The notes beneath the pieces are model-generated. The model saw only the letters and a program-made list of their open reading frames with translations, searched no databases and was not told the origin of the DNA. This document shows positions 7,062-15,770 of a stretch of DNA of 44,321 nucleotides, in pieces. Made by a program: the position numbers and the translations under genes. The first letter of the stretch is position 1. Every line of letters begins with the position of its first letter. The stretch covers positions 1 through 44,321 of the forward strand of contig JACRIY010000054.1 in NCBI GenBank assembly GCA_016235805.1. Direction: 5' to 3'. Source of the stretch: Rhodocyclales bacterium (GTDB lineage Bacteria; Pseudomonadota; Gammaproteobacteria; Burkholderiales; Rhodocyclaceae).

Positions 7062-8390
7062 CTAGCCGCGCTTCTTCGGCAGCATGAGCTTGAGGCAGAC
7101 CAGGACGAACATGATGCCGCCGATCACGGCGATCAGTCCGCCGGCGCCCATCATGCCCATGCCGATCTTCTGCGGCAGCGTGGTCAGCGCCTGCTCGGCG
7201 CCGGCCACCTTGCGTTGCACGCCATAGCCGCCCGACCAGGCCAGGCCGAGGATGTGGATCAGTTGCCCGCCGCCGTACACGTAAGGCTGCCAGCGCGCCA
7301 TGCGCCCCTCGACCTCGCCGAAGCCCAGTTGCGGCAGCAGCACGTAGGCCAGGCCCATGAAGGCCAGCGTCACGCCCACCGTGGAGCCGTGATAGTGCGC
7401 CGGGATCACCACGTTCACACCCTGGATCATGTACGCCAGCACGCCGCCTACGGCGAACAGCAGGAAGGAGGCGATGAAGGCCGACCTGGCGGCATGGGCC
7501 GCCACCTTGCGCATGGCCAGCAGGCCAAGGAAGCCGACCAGGATCAGCGGCGCCATGTAGGGATGGCCCCAGATCATCAGCTTGGCGAAGAGTTCCATGT
7601 GCGGCAGTTCGCCGGCGGGGATCGTGAAATAAATCGCCGGCACCATCAGCAGCGGCAGGGCCGCGATCCAGAACATGGCCGACAGCGCGCGCGGCGACGC
7701 GGCAGGGGCCTGTCCGAGATGCATGGCGATCCAAAACCAGGCCACCACCATCAGCAGCGAATGCTGGAATTGCAGGGTGTGGCCGCCGCCCCAGAACAGG
7801 ACTTCGAAGTAGATCTTTTCCTCGACCCGCGGCACCACGATCCAGGACCAGACGAAGGCCGCCAGCGCGAGGAAGGCTGCCACCGCGCCGAGGAAGGCGC
7901 CCAGCTGCAGCGGCGAAGCGAAAGCCGGACGCGGCCAGGTGGTCAGCAGCGCGCGCAGCACGGCAAGGCCGAAGCCGGCGCCGCAGATCCACAGCGAGGC
8001 ATAGAAGGTCGGCTGCTGCAGCACCGGAATGTAGTTGTTGAGTACCGGAACCGCGCCGGGCAGGAAGGGCGACACGGTCATCACCAGGGTGCCAACCGCC
8101 GCCAGCGCGAAGCCGCCCCAGCCCATCCAGGCGAAACCTTCGCGGCCCAGCGCGCTCCAGATCACCGCGGCGAAGGCCATGAACCATATCGCCACCGAGA
8201 GGTCCACATGCACCACCAGCGCGGCACGGAAGAAATCCTTGAGCGGAAACACGTCCTGGATGCCGGGGGTGCGCGACAGCACCAGCAGGATGGCCAGCAG
8301 GCCGGAACCGATCAGGGCCATCAGACCCAGCCACAACCATGCGCGTGCCAGCGATTTCGCGGCGCCGCCGGGACTCTGGATAGTATGCAA
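7062..8390 (-). CDS. Heme-copper oxidase subunit I-like protein lacking the CuB histidine pair
   Basis: 442-aa protein with about 12 membrane helices and the fold signature of heme-copper oxidase subunit I. H61 (helix II, HVDLSVAIWF) and H332/H334 (AHYHG, helix X) match the ligands of the low- and high-spin hemes. Helix VI keeps one CuB-type histidine (FWGGGH, H204), but the Tyr of HPxVY is replaced (HTLQF). In helix VII the HH pair seen in ba3 (FHHQF) and cbb3 (GPHHLH) is replaced by VPAIYF around residues 250-255. A lone H276 occurs in helix VIII. CuB is therefore probably absent or rebuilt. No subunit II is adjacent; a sco gene diverges 74 bases away. The start is uncertain: TTG at 8390 with GGAG 11 bases upstream, since no ATG is available. 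Confidence 0.8.
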   Translation of the reverse strand: MHTIQSPGGAAKSLARAWLWLGLMALIGSGLLAILLVLSRTPGIQDVFPLKDFFRAALVVHVDLSVAIWFMAFAAVIWSALGREGFAWMGWGGFALAAVGTLVMTVSPFLPGAVPVLNNYIPVLQQPTFYASLWICGAGFGLAVLRALLTTWPRPAFASPLQLGAFLGAVAAFLALAAFVWSWIVVPRVEEKIYFEVLFWGGGHTLQFQHSLLMVVAWFWIAMHLGQAPAASPRALSAMFWIAALPLLMVPAIYFTIPAGELPHMELFAKLMIWGHPYMAPLILVGFLGLLAMRKVAAHAARSAFIASFLLFAVGGVLAYMIQGVNVVIPAHYHGSTVGVTLAFMGLAYVLLPQLGFGEVEGRMARWQPYVYGGGQLIHILGLAWSGGYGVQRKVAGAEQALTTLPQKIGMGMMGAGGLIAVIGGIMFVLVCLKLMLPKKRG

Positions 8391-8464
8391 TTGAACTATT
8401 ACTCCGGGCAAAGTCGGGAAGTATACGGCAAGGTCCAGGGAGAAACCGGGTACACTTCCGAGCG

Positions 8465-9073
8465 ATGAAAATTTTCGATGCAACCCCCGCCATGCGACTG
8501 ATCTCCGCCCTCGCCTTCTGCCTCGCCACCCTGCTGGCCGGCTGCTCGCAACCCACGACATTTTCCGGCACCGACCTCTCGATGGTCGATTGGGGCAAGG
8601 ATTTCAGGCTCACCGACCACAACGGCCAGGCGCGCAGCCTCGCCGATTTTCGCGGCAAGGCGGTGGTACTGTTCTTCGGCTATACGCAATGCCCCGACGT
8701 CTGCCCGACGACGCTGTCCACCCTGCGCGAAACCATGGCCCTGCTCGGCGACGATGCCAAACGCGTGCAGGTGCTGTTCGCCACGCTCGACCCCGAGCGC
8801 GACACGCAGGCCCTGCTCGCGCAATATGTGCCGGCCTTCCACCCGAGCTTCCTCGGCCTCTACGCCGACGAAAAAACCATCGCCGCCGTGGCCAAGGATT
8901 TCAAGGTGTTCTACGTCAAGCAACCGGGCAAGACGCCCGGCAGCTACAGCGTCGACCACTCCACCGGCAGCTACGCCTTCGACCCGCAGGGCAAGCTGCG
9001 CCTGCTGCTGCGCCACGGCGAGGCGCCGGCCAAGGTCGCCGCCGACCTGAAACTGCTGCTGGCCGGCAAGTAA
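8465..9073 (+). CDS. Sco-family copper chaperone, lipoprotein
   Basis: 202-aa Sco protein with a lipobox (LLAGC, about residues 22-26), so it is probably anchored to a membrane as a lipoprotein. The thioredoxin-like core has CPDVCPTT (about residues 78-85) for copper and the conserved histidine in VDHST near residue 162. It would deliver copper to, or reduce, a copper site of an oxidase. It diverges from the oxidase-like gene at 7062-8390, and the two probably share a promoter region. That is odd if the neighbour truly lacks CuB. The start could also be ATG 8492, which gives a more typical signal peptide; 8465 is kept because nothing decides it. Confidence 0.88.
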   Translation: MKIFDATPAMRLISALAFCLATLLAGCSQPTTFSGTDLSMVDWGKDFRLTDHNGQARSLADFRGKAVVLFFGYTQCPDVCPTTLSTLRETMALLGDDAKRVQVLFATLDPERDTQALLAQYVPAFHPSFLGLYADEKTIAAVAKDFKVFYVKQPGKTPGSYSVDHSTGSYAFDPQGKLRLLLRHGEAPAKVAADLKLLLAGK

Positions 9074-9094
9074 GCCCAATCTACGGAAATCACC

Positions 9095-9532
9095 ATGATG
9101 AAAGCCCTGATCCTGCTCGCCTGCCTTTCCCTGCCCGCATTCGCCGCCGAACCGGCGAAGGACGCCGCGAAGCCGCCGATCAACCTCGACATCGGCACGC
9201 CGCCGGTGGTGGTGGTCAAGCATGCCCTCGCCCAGCGCACCTCGCGCCTGGTGCGCTTCTATGAAGCCGGCGAGATCGGCCTCGGCAAGGATGGATTCAT
9301 CTACCTGCGCGACGGCGCCAAAATGAGCCTCGCCAAGCGCCAGATCGCGGAAAAACTGATCGACGTCGAAAACCAGGAGCGCCGCGCGCTGATACAGGCC
9401 CTGGCCGACAGCAACCACCGGCGCGACGCCGAGCCCGAAATCTGGGAACTGATGCGGGCGCGCTGGAACCAGCAGTGGAAATCCGGCTGGTGGCTGCGCG
9501 ATGCGGAGGGCAAGTGGAGCAGGAAGCCCTGA
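9095..9532 (+). CDS. YdbL-like (DUF1318) periplasmic protein
   Basis: 145 aa with an N-terminal signal peptide ending near AFAA. The body is charged and helical. The pattern YEAGEIGLGKDGFIYLRDG, then a helical ENQERRALIQAL segment and a terminal GWWLRDAEGKW, resembles the YdbL/DUF1318 family, whose function is not established. It starts 21 bases after the sco gene on the same strand and is probably cotranscribed with it. Function unknown. Confidence 0.65.
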   Translation: MMKALILLACLSLPAFAAEPAKDAAKPPINLDIGTPPVVVVKHALAQRTSRLVRFYEAGEIGLGKDGFIYLRDGAKMSLAKRQIAEKLIDVENQERRALIQALADSNHRRDAEPEIWELMRARWNQQWKSGWWLRDAEGKWSRKP

Positions 9533-9650
9533 CAAATCGGCGCTCGCGCAACGCTGCTGGTTGCCGGCCCATGCCAGCGCCCCCTCTATCCGAAAGGCGG
9601 GTTGCGAACTGGTCGCAGCTCAATGCGCCGCGCCGCAGAGGCCGCCGCAG

Positions 9651-9680
9651 CACCCGGTGATTCCACCGGCTATCCGGGTG
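9651..9680 (-). terminator. Inverted repeat at the convergent gene ends
   Basis: CACCCGG (9651-9657) pairs with CCGGGTG (9674-9680) across the stop codon of the minus-strand kinase. A nested CCGGTG-ATTC-CACCGG stem lies inside. No T run is present. It may end transcription between the convergent genes. Confidence 0.35.
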
Positions 9681-12600
9681 CGGATCGCCCCAGTTGTTCG
9701 CGGATCTCCACCGCCAGAACCTTGAAGTCTTCCTCGAGGACCGAGATCAGCGCCTCTACATCCAGCTCCGGATCGCGGCCGGGATCATGTTTTTCGATCT
9801 TGCGCGCGGCCTGGACCATCGGCGTGGCGCCGAAGATCGCGCAGTTTCCGACCAGCGAATGGGCCGTCCGGCGCAACAGGGCCTGGTCGCCGGCCGCCAG
9901 CGCATTGCGCATGGTCACCACTTCCCCGGGAAAAAACGCGATGAACGGCTCGGCCACGATTTCCAGGATTTCGCGATCCTCGCCGGCCAGCGCGGCGGCA
10001 TAGTCGAATCCGCTCCCGCCGCCGCGAGCGGGCGCAAACCGGTCGAGCAGGGTCAGCAGATCGGCCGCCCGGATCGGCTTGCTGAGGTACTCGTCCATGC
10101 CGGCCGCAAGGCAGGTTTCGCGATCTCCGTCCATGGCATTCGCGGTCATGGCGATGATCGGCGTTCGCGCTCCGGTCTCCCGCGCACGAAAGTGCCGGGT
10201 TGCCTCCAGGCCATCCATGACAGGCATTTGCATGTCCATCAGGATCAGGTCATAGCGGTGCACCGACAACTTCTCCAATGCAGCCTGACCATCCTGCGCG
10301 AGCACCGGACGATGGCCCCATTTTTCCAGCATTGCCAGCGCAAGTTTCTGGTTTACCGGATGGTCTTCCACCACCAGGATGTCCATCGGCGGCCTGGTCG
10401 GCGCATGCGGCGCCTGAACCCCTTCGCCTGCCGTCGCCGGCTTTCCGACCCCGAGTGCATCGAGGATGGCCTCCAGCAACTCGGACTGTCGAACCGGTTT
10501 GTCGACGCAGCCGGCAATGCCGGCCTCACGCCACGCATCGATATCGCGGCTTCCCACCGGCGACAGCATGACAACGGCCGGTCGCCGCTCGGCTGGCAGC
10601 CTGCCGATCATGCGTGCCGTGCCGACGCCGTCGAGCCGCGGCATCTTGGCGTCCAGCAGCACGAAGGCGAAGGCCTGCGGCGCGGCTTCGAGCAACACGA
10701 TGCCGGCCTCGCCGGAACCGGCGGACACGGCATTCACGCCCCAGCCGGCCAGCGTATTGACCAGGATATCGCGTGTGACGGCGCTGTCATCGATGACCAA
10801 TGCATGCAATCCGTTGAGGTGCTGGCGCGACGGTGACGGGTGATCCACAGCGGCCCCGACCGCGGCGAACCGGATCAGGAAATGAAAAGTGCTGCCGCGC
10901 CCCGGCTCGCTGTCCACCCAGATCCGGCCGTGCATCATCGCAATCAGCCGGGCGGAAATGCTCAGGCCGAGACCGGTGCCTCCGTACTTGCGAGTGGTCG
11001 ACGTATCTTCCTGGGCAAAGGCTTCGAAAATCGATTCCTGCTTGCTCTTTTCGATGCCGATGCCGGTATCGCGCACCGAGAAATGCACCGTCGTGCCGAC
11101 GGCATCCTTTTCCTGGAGGTCGGCGCGCACGACTATCTCGCCCCGCTCGGTGAACTTGATCGCATTGCCTACCAGGTTGAGCAGCACCTGCCGCAGTCGC
11201 CCCGAATCGCCGCAAACGAGCGGGGGAATATCCGGATCGACGTTGCAGGCCAGTTCGAGACCCTTGCCCCCGGCGCGCGCGGCCATGGTCTTGAGGGTGG
11301 CGCCAAGCACTTCCTGGATGTCGAAAGCCACTTCCTCGATGTTCATCTTTCCGGCTTCGATCTTGGAGAAATCCAGGATGTCGTTGATCACCGTCAGCAG
11401 GGCCTCGGTCGAGGACTTCACCACCTTCAGCAATTCGCTCTGCTCCGCGGTCAGATCCGTATCGAGCGCAAGCTCCGTCATGCCGAGGATGCCGTTCATC
11501 GGCGTGCGGATCTCATGGCTCATGTTGGCGAGAAAGTCGCTCTTTGCCCTGTTGGCAGCCTCCGCCTGTTCCTTCGCGCGCAAGGTCTCGCGCTCCCATC
11601 GCTTGCGCTCCGTGATGTCGGAAATCGTGCCCACCAGTCCGGCGATCGAGCCGTCGGCCCGGGTCCGCGTCGCCTTGTAATAGATGCCGTCACGGACGAT
11701 GCCGTTGCGCTGCGGGATTTTCGCCTCGTACATCTGGTGGGATATCGCCTGCAACAGTTCGCGGTCGTGCGCGTCGTGAACCCCGGCGCCATCTGCATCC
11801 AGCAATTCGTACACCGTCTTGCCCAGATAGTCGCCGCGGGATATGCCAAAAAACTCCTCGAAGGCGCGATTGAGCACGCTATAGCGACGCTGCTCGTCCT
11901 TGACGTAGACCGGCAGCGGGATCGCCTCGATCAGTTCTTCGACGAAATGGAGTTGTTCCTGCAGCTTCTCCGTCGCCTGGTGGCGGGCCGTGATATCGGT
12001 GCGGATCCCGACATACTGATACGGGCGTCGTTCATCGTCGAGGAAAGGCACGATGGTCGCCGCCACCCAGTAGAAGCTGCCGTCCTTGGCGCGATTGCGC
12101 ACTTCCCCGCGCCAGACCCGCCCCGCCGCGATGGTTTGCCACAACTCGCGAAAGAACTCGGGAGGGTGAAATCCAGAGTTGACGATCCGGTGATTGGCGC
12201 CTTCCAGTTCCTGGCGCGAGTAGCCGCTGATCTCGCAAAACCTGTCATTGGCATAGGTGATGGTGCCCATCGGGTCGGTGACGCTGACGATCGCGTGCTG
12301 GTCAAGGGCGAACTTCTGGTTCTCCAGCGCGCGATTGGCTTCGCGATGTGCACGTGCCAGGCGCGACACGACCTCGATCAGCCCGTCGAGGCTCTCGGCG
12401 TTGTCGACCGACCCGGCGAATCCGATCTCCTCTTGCAACGAGCGCGCGGTTTCGCGCAGGCCGTTGATCGCAGTTTCGCGATTGGCGAGTTCGACCTGAA
12501 GTTGCCGATTGGCCGCTGTCAGTTCGTCGGAACTGAGCTCCAGGCTGCGGGTGCGCAGGGCAAGGTCGCGGTCATGCTGCTCGTAGGTTGCCGACATCCG

Positions 12601-12801
12601 CTCGAACAGATCGCCCAAACCCGAAAGACCGCGCGTCAGGTCAGGCGCAATATCGTCGCGCTGCGCCAGATCGGCCAGGGCCGACTGGAATCTCAAGAGA
12701 TGCTCGGCGTCCTCGATTCCGAGCGAACGGCGCAACTGGCGCATCAGCGTCTTGTGCATGGAGTTCATGGCCTTCGTCACTGCGGCGTACCTTGCGGGCA
12801 T
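9670..12801 (-). CDS. Hybrid sensor histidine kinase, NahK-like
   Basis: 1043-aa soluble kinase with no membrane helix. Domains in order: coiled-coil N-terminus (about 60-165), PAS (about 165-275, TDPMGTITYANDRFCEI), PAS (about 285-400), HisKA with phospho-His H429 (MSHEIRTPMNG), HATPase to about 670, receiver 1 (about 695-810, LLDAKMP), receiver 2 (about 833-950, LMDMQMPVMDG) and a C-terminal Hpt domain (RRTAHSLVGNCAIFG, about 980). It starts 9 bases after a FIST-domain gene. In Pseudomonas and others, a FIST protein (NosP) inhibits or tunes such a cytoplasmic hybrid kinase (NahK) in response to NO. The same pairing is inferred here. Output may pass through an Hpt/receiver relay to the HD-GYP regulator of the same operon. 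Confidence 0.9.
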   Translation of the reverse strand: MPARYAAVTKAMNSMHKTLMRQLRRSLGIEDAEHLLRFQSALADLAQRDDIAPDLTRGLSGLGDLFERMSATYEQHDRDLALRTRSLELSSDELTAANRQLQVELANRETAINGLRETARSLQEEIGFAGSVDNAESLDGLIEVVSRLARAHREANRALENQKFALDQHAIVSVTDPMGTITYANDRFCEISGYSRQELEGANHRIVNSGFHPPEFFRELWQTIAAGRVWRGEVRNRAKDGSFYWVAATIVPFLDDERRPYQYVGIRTDITARHQATEKLQEQLHFVEELIEAIPLPVYVKDEQRRYSVLNRAFEEFFGISRGDYLGKTVYELLDADGAGVHDAHDRELLQAISHQMYEAKIPQRNGIVRDGIYYKATRTRADGSIAGLVGTISDITERKRWERETLRAKEQAEAANRAKSDFLANMSHEIRTPMNGILGMTELALDTDLTAEQSELLKVVKSSTEALLTVINDILDFSKIEAGKMNIEEVAFDIQEVLGATLKTMAARAGGKGLELACNVDPDIPPLVCGDSGRLRQVLLNLVGNAIKFTERGEIVVRADLQEKDAVGTTVHFSVRDTGIGIEKSKQESIFEAFAQEDTSTTRKYGGTGLGLSISARLIAMMHGRIWVDSEPGRGSTFHFLIRFAAVGAAVDHPSPSRQHLNGLHALVIDDSAVTRDILVNTLAGWGVNAVSAGSGEAGIVLLEAAPQAFAFVLLDAKMPRLDGVGTARMIGRLPAERRPAVVMLSPVGSRDIDAWREAGIAGCVDKPVRQSELLEAILDALGVGKPATAGEGVQAPHAPTRPPMDILVVEDHPVNQKLALAMLEKWGHRPVLAQDGQAALEKLSVHRYDLILMDMQMPVMDGLEATRHFRARETGARTPIIAMTANAMDGDRETCLAAGMDEYLSKPIRAADLLTLLDRFAPARGGGSGFDYAAALAGEDREILEIVAEPFIAFFPGEVVTMRNALAAGDQALLRRTAHSLVGNCAIFGATPMVQAARKIEKHDPGRDPELDVEALISVLEEDFKVLAVEIREQLGRSAPG

Positions 12802-12810
12802 GGGCCCGGT

Positions 12811-13959
12811 TCAGGCCTCCGCAATGGTCGTGATGGTCATCGTCTGGTTGTGCAGCCTGCACGTCGCCCCAGCCGCAAACGGGCTGATTTCGCCATACGA
12901 ATAAAACCCGGTACAGACGGCGGTGGTCCCCAATACGGCCGCCACGGCCTCGACTTCCTCCGCGACGCGGTCGCCCATGACCAGCTTGCGGCCGACGCAG
13001 GACACCAGAATGGCCAGCCTCGTCTCCACCGTCGCCGTCGGTCCGGTCATTGCCGCCACCGCATTGGCAGCAGTCTCGGCGCCATCGATCAAAGCATCGG
13101 TGGACGCGTGCATCAGCTTGAGGTAGCCGCCCTGCAGTATCTCGCCGGCAAGCGTCAGGCTGCCCGCCTGCTCGTCGATGCCGAGGATGGTACGGATGAG
13201 GCCGATCGCGCTCATGTCGTCGCCGAGCATGGCGAATGGGAAAAGCAGTCCCGAAGCCGGCAGGTCACGCGCATATTCGCCCAGGTAACGCTTGTAGATG
13301 TCCAGCGCCGGCTCGCCGTCGAGTTCGTAGAGGACGTTGCCATCGCAACGGGTCACCTTGCGCGCAGGTCCGAACGTTGCCCAGCCGCCATAGGAGCCGT
13401 GGCCGATCCGCAATCCGTCACCGGCAAGTCCGACCGCGACGATGGCGCGATCCGAGGCGCCACTGATGCCCAGGGTCCACGTCTTGACGAAGGCGCCGTC
13501 GTCACCGGCAAGCCCGCCGGTAATCGGGACCGATGGGCCGAGTACCTCAGCCATGCCCTGAATCAGCGCACTGCCGTTGATCTCCACGCCCTGGCCGAAT
13601 ACCAGCACCAGACCCAGCCCCGGCGCGGCAAGTTGCCGGCCCAGGCGCTCGCCGGCGGCGCGCGAATCGCCCATGCCTGCAAGATCCGTGGTGCCCGCGA
13701 CAATCCGGGCGGCATCGAGGCGAACCGCGGTAACCACCACGCTGCCTTCCTGCACCCCCTGTGTCGAAACCTCGCCCGCCGTCGAACAGCCGATAAGCAC
13801 AGCCCCGGGAAAACAGCCGGCAAGCGCGTTCGCATCGCCATCGGAAAAGAACGACGTCGCGCCGAAGACCAGCACCAGGTTGGGACCGAGGGCGACGAGG
13901 GGCTGAAGTTGCCGATCCGGCGACTTCCAGTCAGTGAGCGTTATCTGATGGATTTTCAT
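12811..13959 (-). CDS. nosP: FIST-domain protein, candidate NO sensor (NosP-like)
   Basis: 382 aa: FIST_N (about 30-220, with GCSTAGEVS near residue 60 and ITGGLAGDD near 150) and FIST_C (about 225-365, with YKRYLGEY and the terminal TGFYSYGEISP and CRLHNQTMT). No signal peptide or membrane helix is seen. FIST proteins next to hybrid kinases include NosP, a heme protein that binds NO and controls its partner kinase. The length, the kinase directly downstream and the denitrification setting all support that reading. Heme binding cannot be seen in the sequence. Other FIST proteins may sense small ligands such as amino acids. It lies between the HD-GYP gene (13 bases upstream) and the kinase (9 bases downstream). 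Confidence 0.72.
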   Translation of the reverse strand: MKIHQITLTDWKSPDRQLQPLVALGPNLVLVFGATSFFSDGDANALAGCFPGAVLIGCSTAGEVSTQGVQEGSVVVTAVRLDAARIVAGTTDLAGMGDSRAAGERLGRQLAAPGLGLVLVFGQGVEINGSALIQGMAEVLGPSVPITGGLAGDDGAFVKTWTLGISGASDRAIVAVGLAGDGLRIGHGSYGGWATFGPARKVTRCDGNVLYELDGEPALDIYKRYLGEYARDLPASGLLFPFAMLGDDMSAIGLIRTILGIDEQAGSLTLAGEILQGGYLKLMHASTDALIDGAETAANAVAAMTGPTATVETRLAILVSCVGRKLVMGDRVAEEVEAVAAVLGTTAVCTGFYSYGEISPFAAGATCRLHNQTMTITTIAEA

Positions 13960-13972
13960 GTTCGTTCAAAAT

Positions 13973-15037
13973 TCAGGTGTCGGGACTGGATTCCAGGTTC
14001 TCGTCGAGGAACCGCGAACGGATGGCAAGCACCTCGCTCCAGGCGCCGGTGAATGCGTCGACACATTGCGGATCAAAATGCAATCCGCTGTTGTCGAGGA
14101 TGAACTCCCTTGCAGCATCGATTTCCCAGGCACGCTTGTAGGGGCGGGCCGAGGTAAGCGCGTCGAACACGTCGGCGACCGCCACGATGCGGCCATGGAG
14201 CGGAATGGCGCCGCCGACAAGGCCCTGCGGATAGCCGCCGCCGTCGAACTTCTCGTGGTGGGACAAGGCCACGACCGCCGCAGCGTTGAGGATGGGTGAC
14301 GTACTGTTGCGCAGGATCCGGTGTCCGATTTCGGCATGGCGCTTCATGATCGTGAATTCTTCGGCGTCGAGTCGGCCCGGCTTCAACAGTATCTGGTCGG
14401 GAATCCCGACCTTGCCGATGTCATGCATCGGCGCCGCTTCGAGAATCAACTGCTGCTCTTGCGGCGCCAGGCCCAGGCGTTCCGCGATCAGGCGCGAATA
14501 GTGGGCCATGCGCAGGATGTGTCCACCGGTTTCCGGATCGCGGTACTCGGCCGCCTTGGATAGTCGAAAAATGGTTTCGCGTTCGCGTTCCGCAATGACC
14601 GCAGTGGCGGCGGCGACTTCCTGCGCCAGCAGCGCGGCACGATCGCCCAGCAGCTTCTGGGCATGGCGCAACTGGGCTATGTTGCGAATCCGGGCGGTGA
14701 ACTCGGTCTTGTCCACCGGCTTGGTAAGAAAATCGGTGGCCCCCGCCTGCAGCGCGGCATAGCGGACCTCGCGGAGATCATTTGCCGTGATCATGATTGC
14801 CGGCACATCCTGCCTGCCGTCGACTTCCCGGAATCTGCGAATGAACTCGAGGCCGTCTGGTGCCGGCATCATGTAATCGACGATGACGATATCGACCTCG
14901 TTCGTCGTGCACCAGTCCAGTGCCTTTTGCGATGCATCGAAGCAAAGCGGCTGCAGTCCGTCGATCTTCGACACCAGGTGCCTCAGCACCGTAAGGTTGA
15001 TCTCTGAGTCATCGACGATCACGACGGACAGGCTCAT
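13973..15037 (-). CDS. Response regulator with HD-GYP c-di-GMP phosphodiesterase domain
   Basis: 354 aa. The receiver domain (about 1-125) has DDSE and the phospho-Asp in IVDYMMP. A helical linker follows, then an HD-GYP domain (about 170-345) with MHDIGKVGIPD and HHEKFDGGGYP. The metal and active-site motifs are intact, so hydrolysis of cyclic di-GMP is expected. The start is set at ATG 15037 (MSLSVVIVDD); the longer frame from 15061 adds eight residues without a ribosome binding site, while GAGG precedes 15037. It is the first gene of a three-gene operon with the FIST protein and the hybrid kinase, so the kinase probably signals to it. Confidence 0.9.
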   Translation of the reverse strand: MSLSVVIVDDSEINLTVLRHLVSKIDGLQPLCFDASQKALDWCTTNEVDIVIVDYMMPAPDGLEFIRRFREVDGRQDVPAIMITANDLREVRYAALQAGATDFLTKPVDKTEFTARIRNIAQLRHAQKLLGDRAALLAQEVAAATAVIAERERETIFRLSKAAEYRDPETGGHILRMAHYSRLIAERLGLAPQEQQLILEAAPMHDIGKVGIPDQILLKPGRLDAEEFTIMKRHAEIGHRILRNSTSPILNAAAVVALSHHEKFDGGGYPQGLVGGAIPLHGRIVAVADVFDALTSARPYKRAWEIDAAREFILDNSGLHFDPQCVDAFTGAWSEVLAIRSRFLDENLESSPDT

Positions 15038-15339
15038 GATGCGGACCTCGCGCCTGCACATCGAACCTCATGACGAACTCGTGAGTCGCGCAAGCTTGTC
15101 GGTTCGGATGAGCCGAAATGATCGATCGACGTCGGGGTTGGCAATTGCATTCTCAAGGTGGGCAGAGGGCGCCCTTCACCAATCGATTCTAGGTAAATCG
15201 GACGACGTCCGCAATAGTATCGGCGCATAAAATAGAACTCTCGCATCACTCTGCAATCGCCCGTGGAACTAGAAATGGAGCGCCTTTCGGTCATTCCCCG
15301 TTTGCCGACCATTGCACCTATCGCAGCGAACATGACAGC
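15038..15339 (-). other. 302-bp intergenic region upstream of the HD-GYP operon
   Basis: No open frame with support. It should carry the end of the small-gene operon (15340-16059) and the promoter of the HD-GYP/FIST/kinase operon. It is more AT-rich than its surroundings around 15190-15260. I see no FNR-type box and no strong terminator hairpin. Confidence 0.4.
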
Positions 15340-15549
15340 TTAGCGATTGCCCCCCCGATACTTCTTGTGCACCGTCCGCGCATCCTGCTCGGCACGTTGC
15401 TGGGTGCAGATCGAGGGATCGTCGTCGTGGCCGCTAAAGAAATCGTCGGCCTGGGCGCGCATCACCATGTCGATCGCCGCCTTGTCCCTGGCATCGAACA
15501 GTTCCGTGATCAGGGTGGTGACTTCGTCGAGGTGTTCCTCGTAGGTCAT
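15340..15549 (-). CDS. Small hypothetical protein
   Basis: 69 aa, acidic and helical in its first half (TYEEHLDEVTTLITELFDARDK) and basic at its end (VHKKYRGGNR). Not recognised; there is no signal peptide. Its ATG overlaps the stop of the upstream VF530-like gene (ATGA), so translation is coupled. Confidence 0.6.
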   Translation of the reverse strand: MTYEEHLDEVTTLITELFDARDKAAIDMVMRAQADDFFSGHDDDPSICTQQRAEQDARTVHKKYRGGNR

Positions 15550-15770
15550 GCCGACTGCTCCGCGTCGGCCCGCAGCGCCTGCAGGTAGAGGGCCTCGAGC
15601 TTCTCGCGCGCCCAGGGGGTACGGCGCAGGAACTTGAGGCTGGAGGAAATGCTCGGCTCGTGGGTGAAGCAGCGGATTTCGATGCGGCGGCCGAGGCCGT
15701 CCCAGCCGAGGCGGGCGACCAGGCTTTCGAGCATTGCCTGCAGCGTGACGCCGTGCAGCGGATCACTCAT
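15546..15770 (-). CDS. VF530-like (DUF2132) DNA-binding-type small protein
   Basis: 74 aa. The pattern DPLHGVTLQAMLESLVARLGW, RCFTHEPSISSSLKFLRRTPWAR matches the VF530/DUF2132 family, small helical proteins of unknown role thought to bind nucleic acid from their fold. The start at 15770 is taken from the conserved family N-terminus; the longer in-frame extension has unnatural composition. It overlaps the upstream HicA-like gene by 8 bases and the downstream gene by 4. Confidence 0.75.
   Translation of the reverse strand: MSDPLHGVTLQAMLESLVARLGWDGLGRRIEIRCFTHEPSISSSLKFLRRTPWAREKLEALYLQALRADAEQSA

Noticed and set aside
10840-14052. A 1070-codon plus-strand open frame over the kinase and FIST genes
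   Set aside because: It is antisense to two genes with intact domains and has no recognisable motif; long antisense frames are expected at this GC content. The same holds for long frames at 5018-6802, 16025-18058 and 19301-21034.
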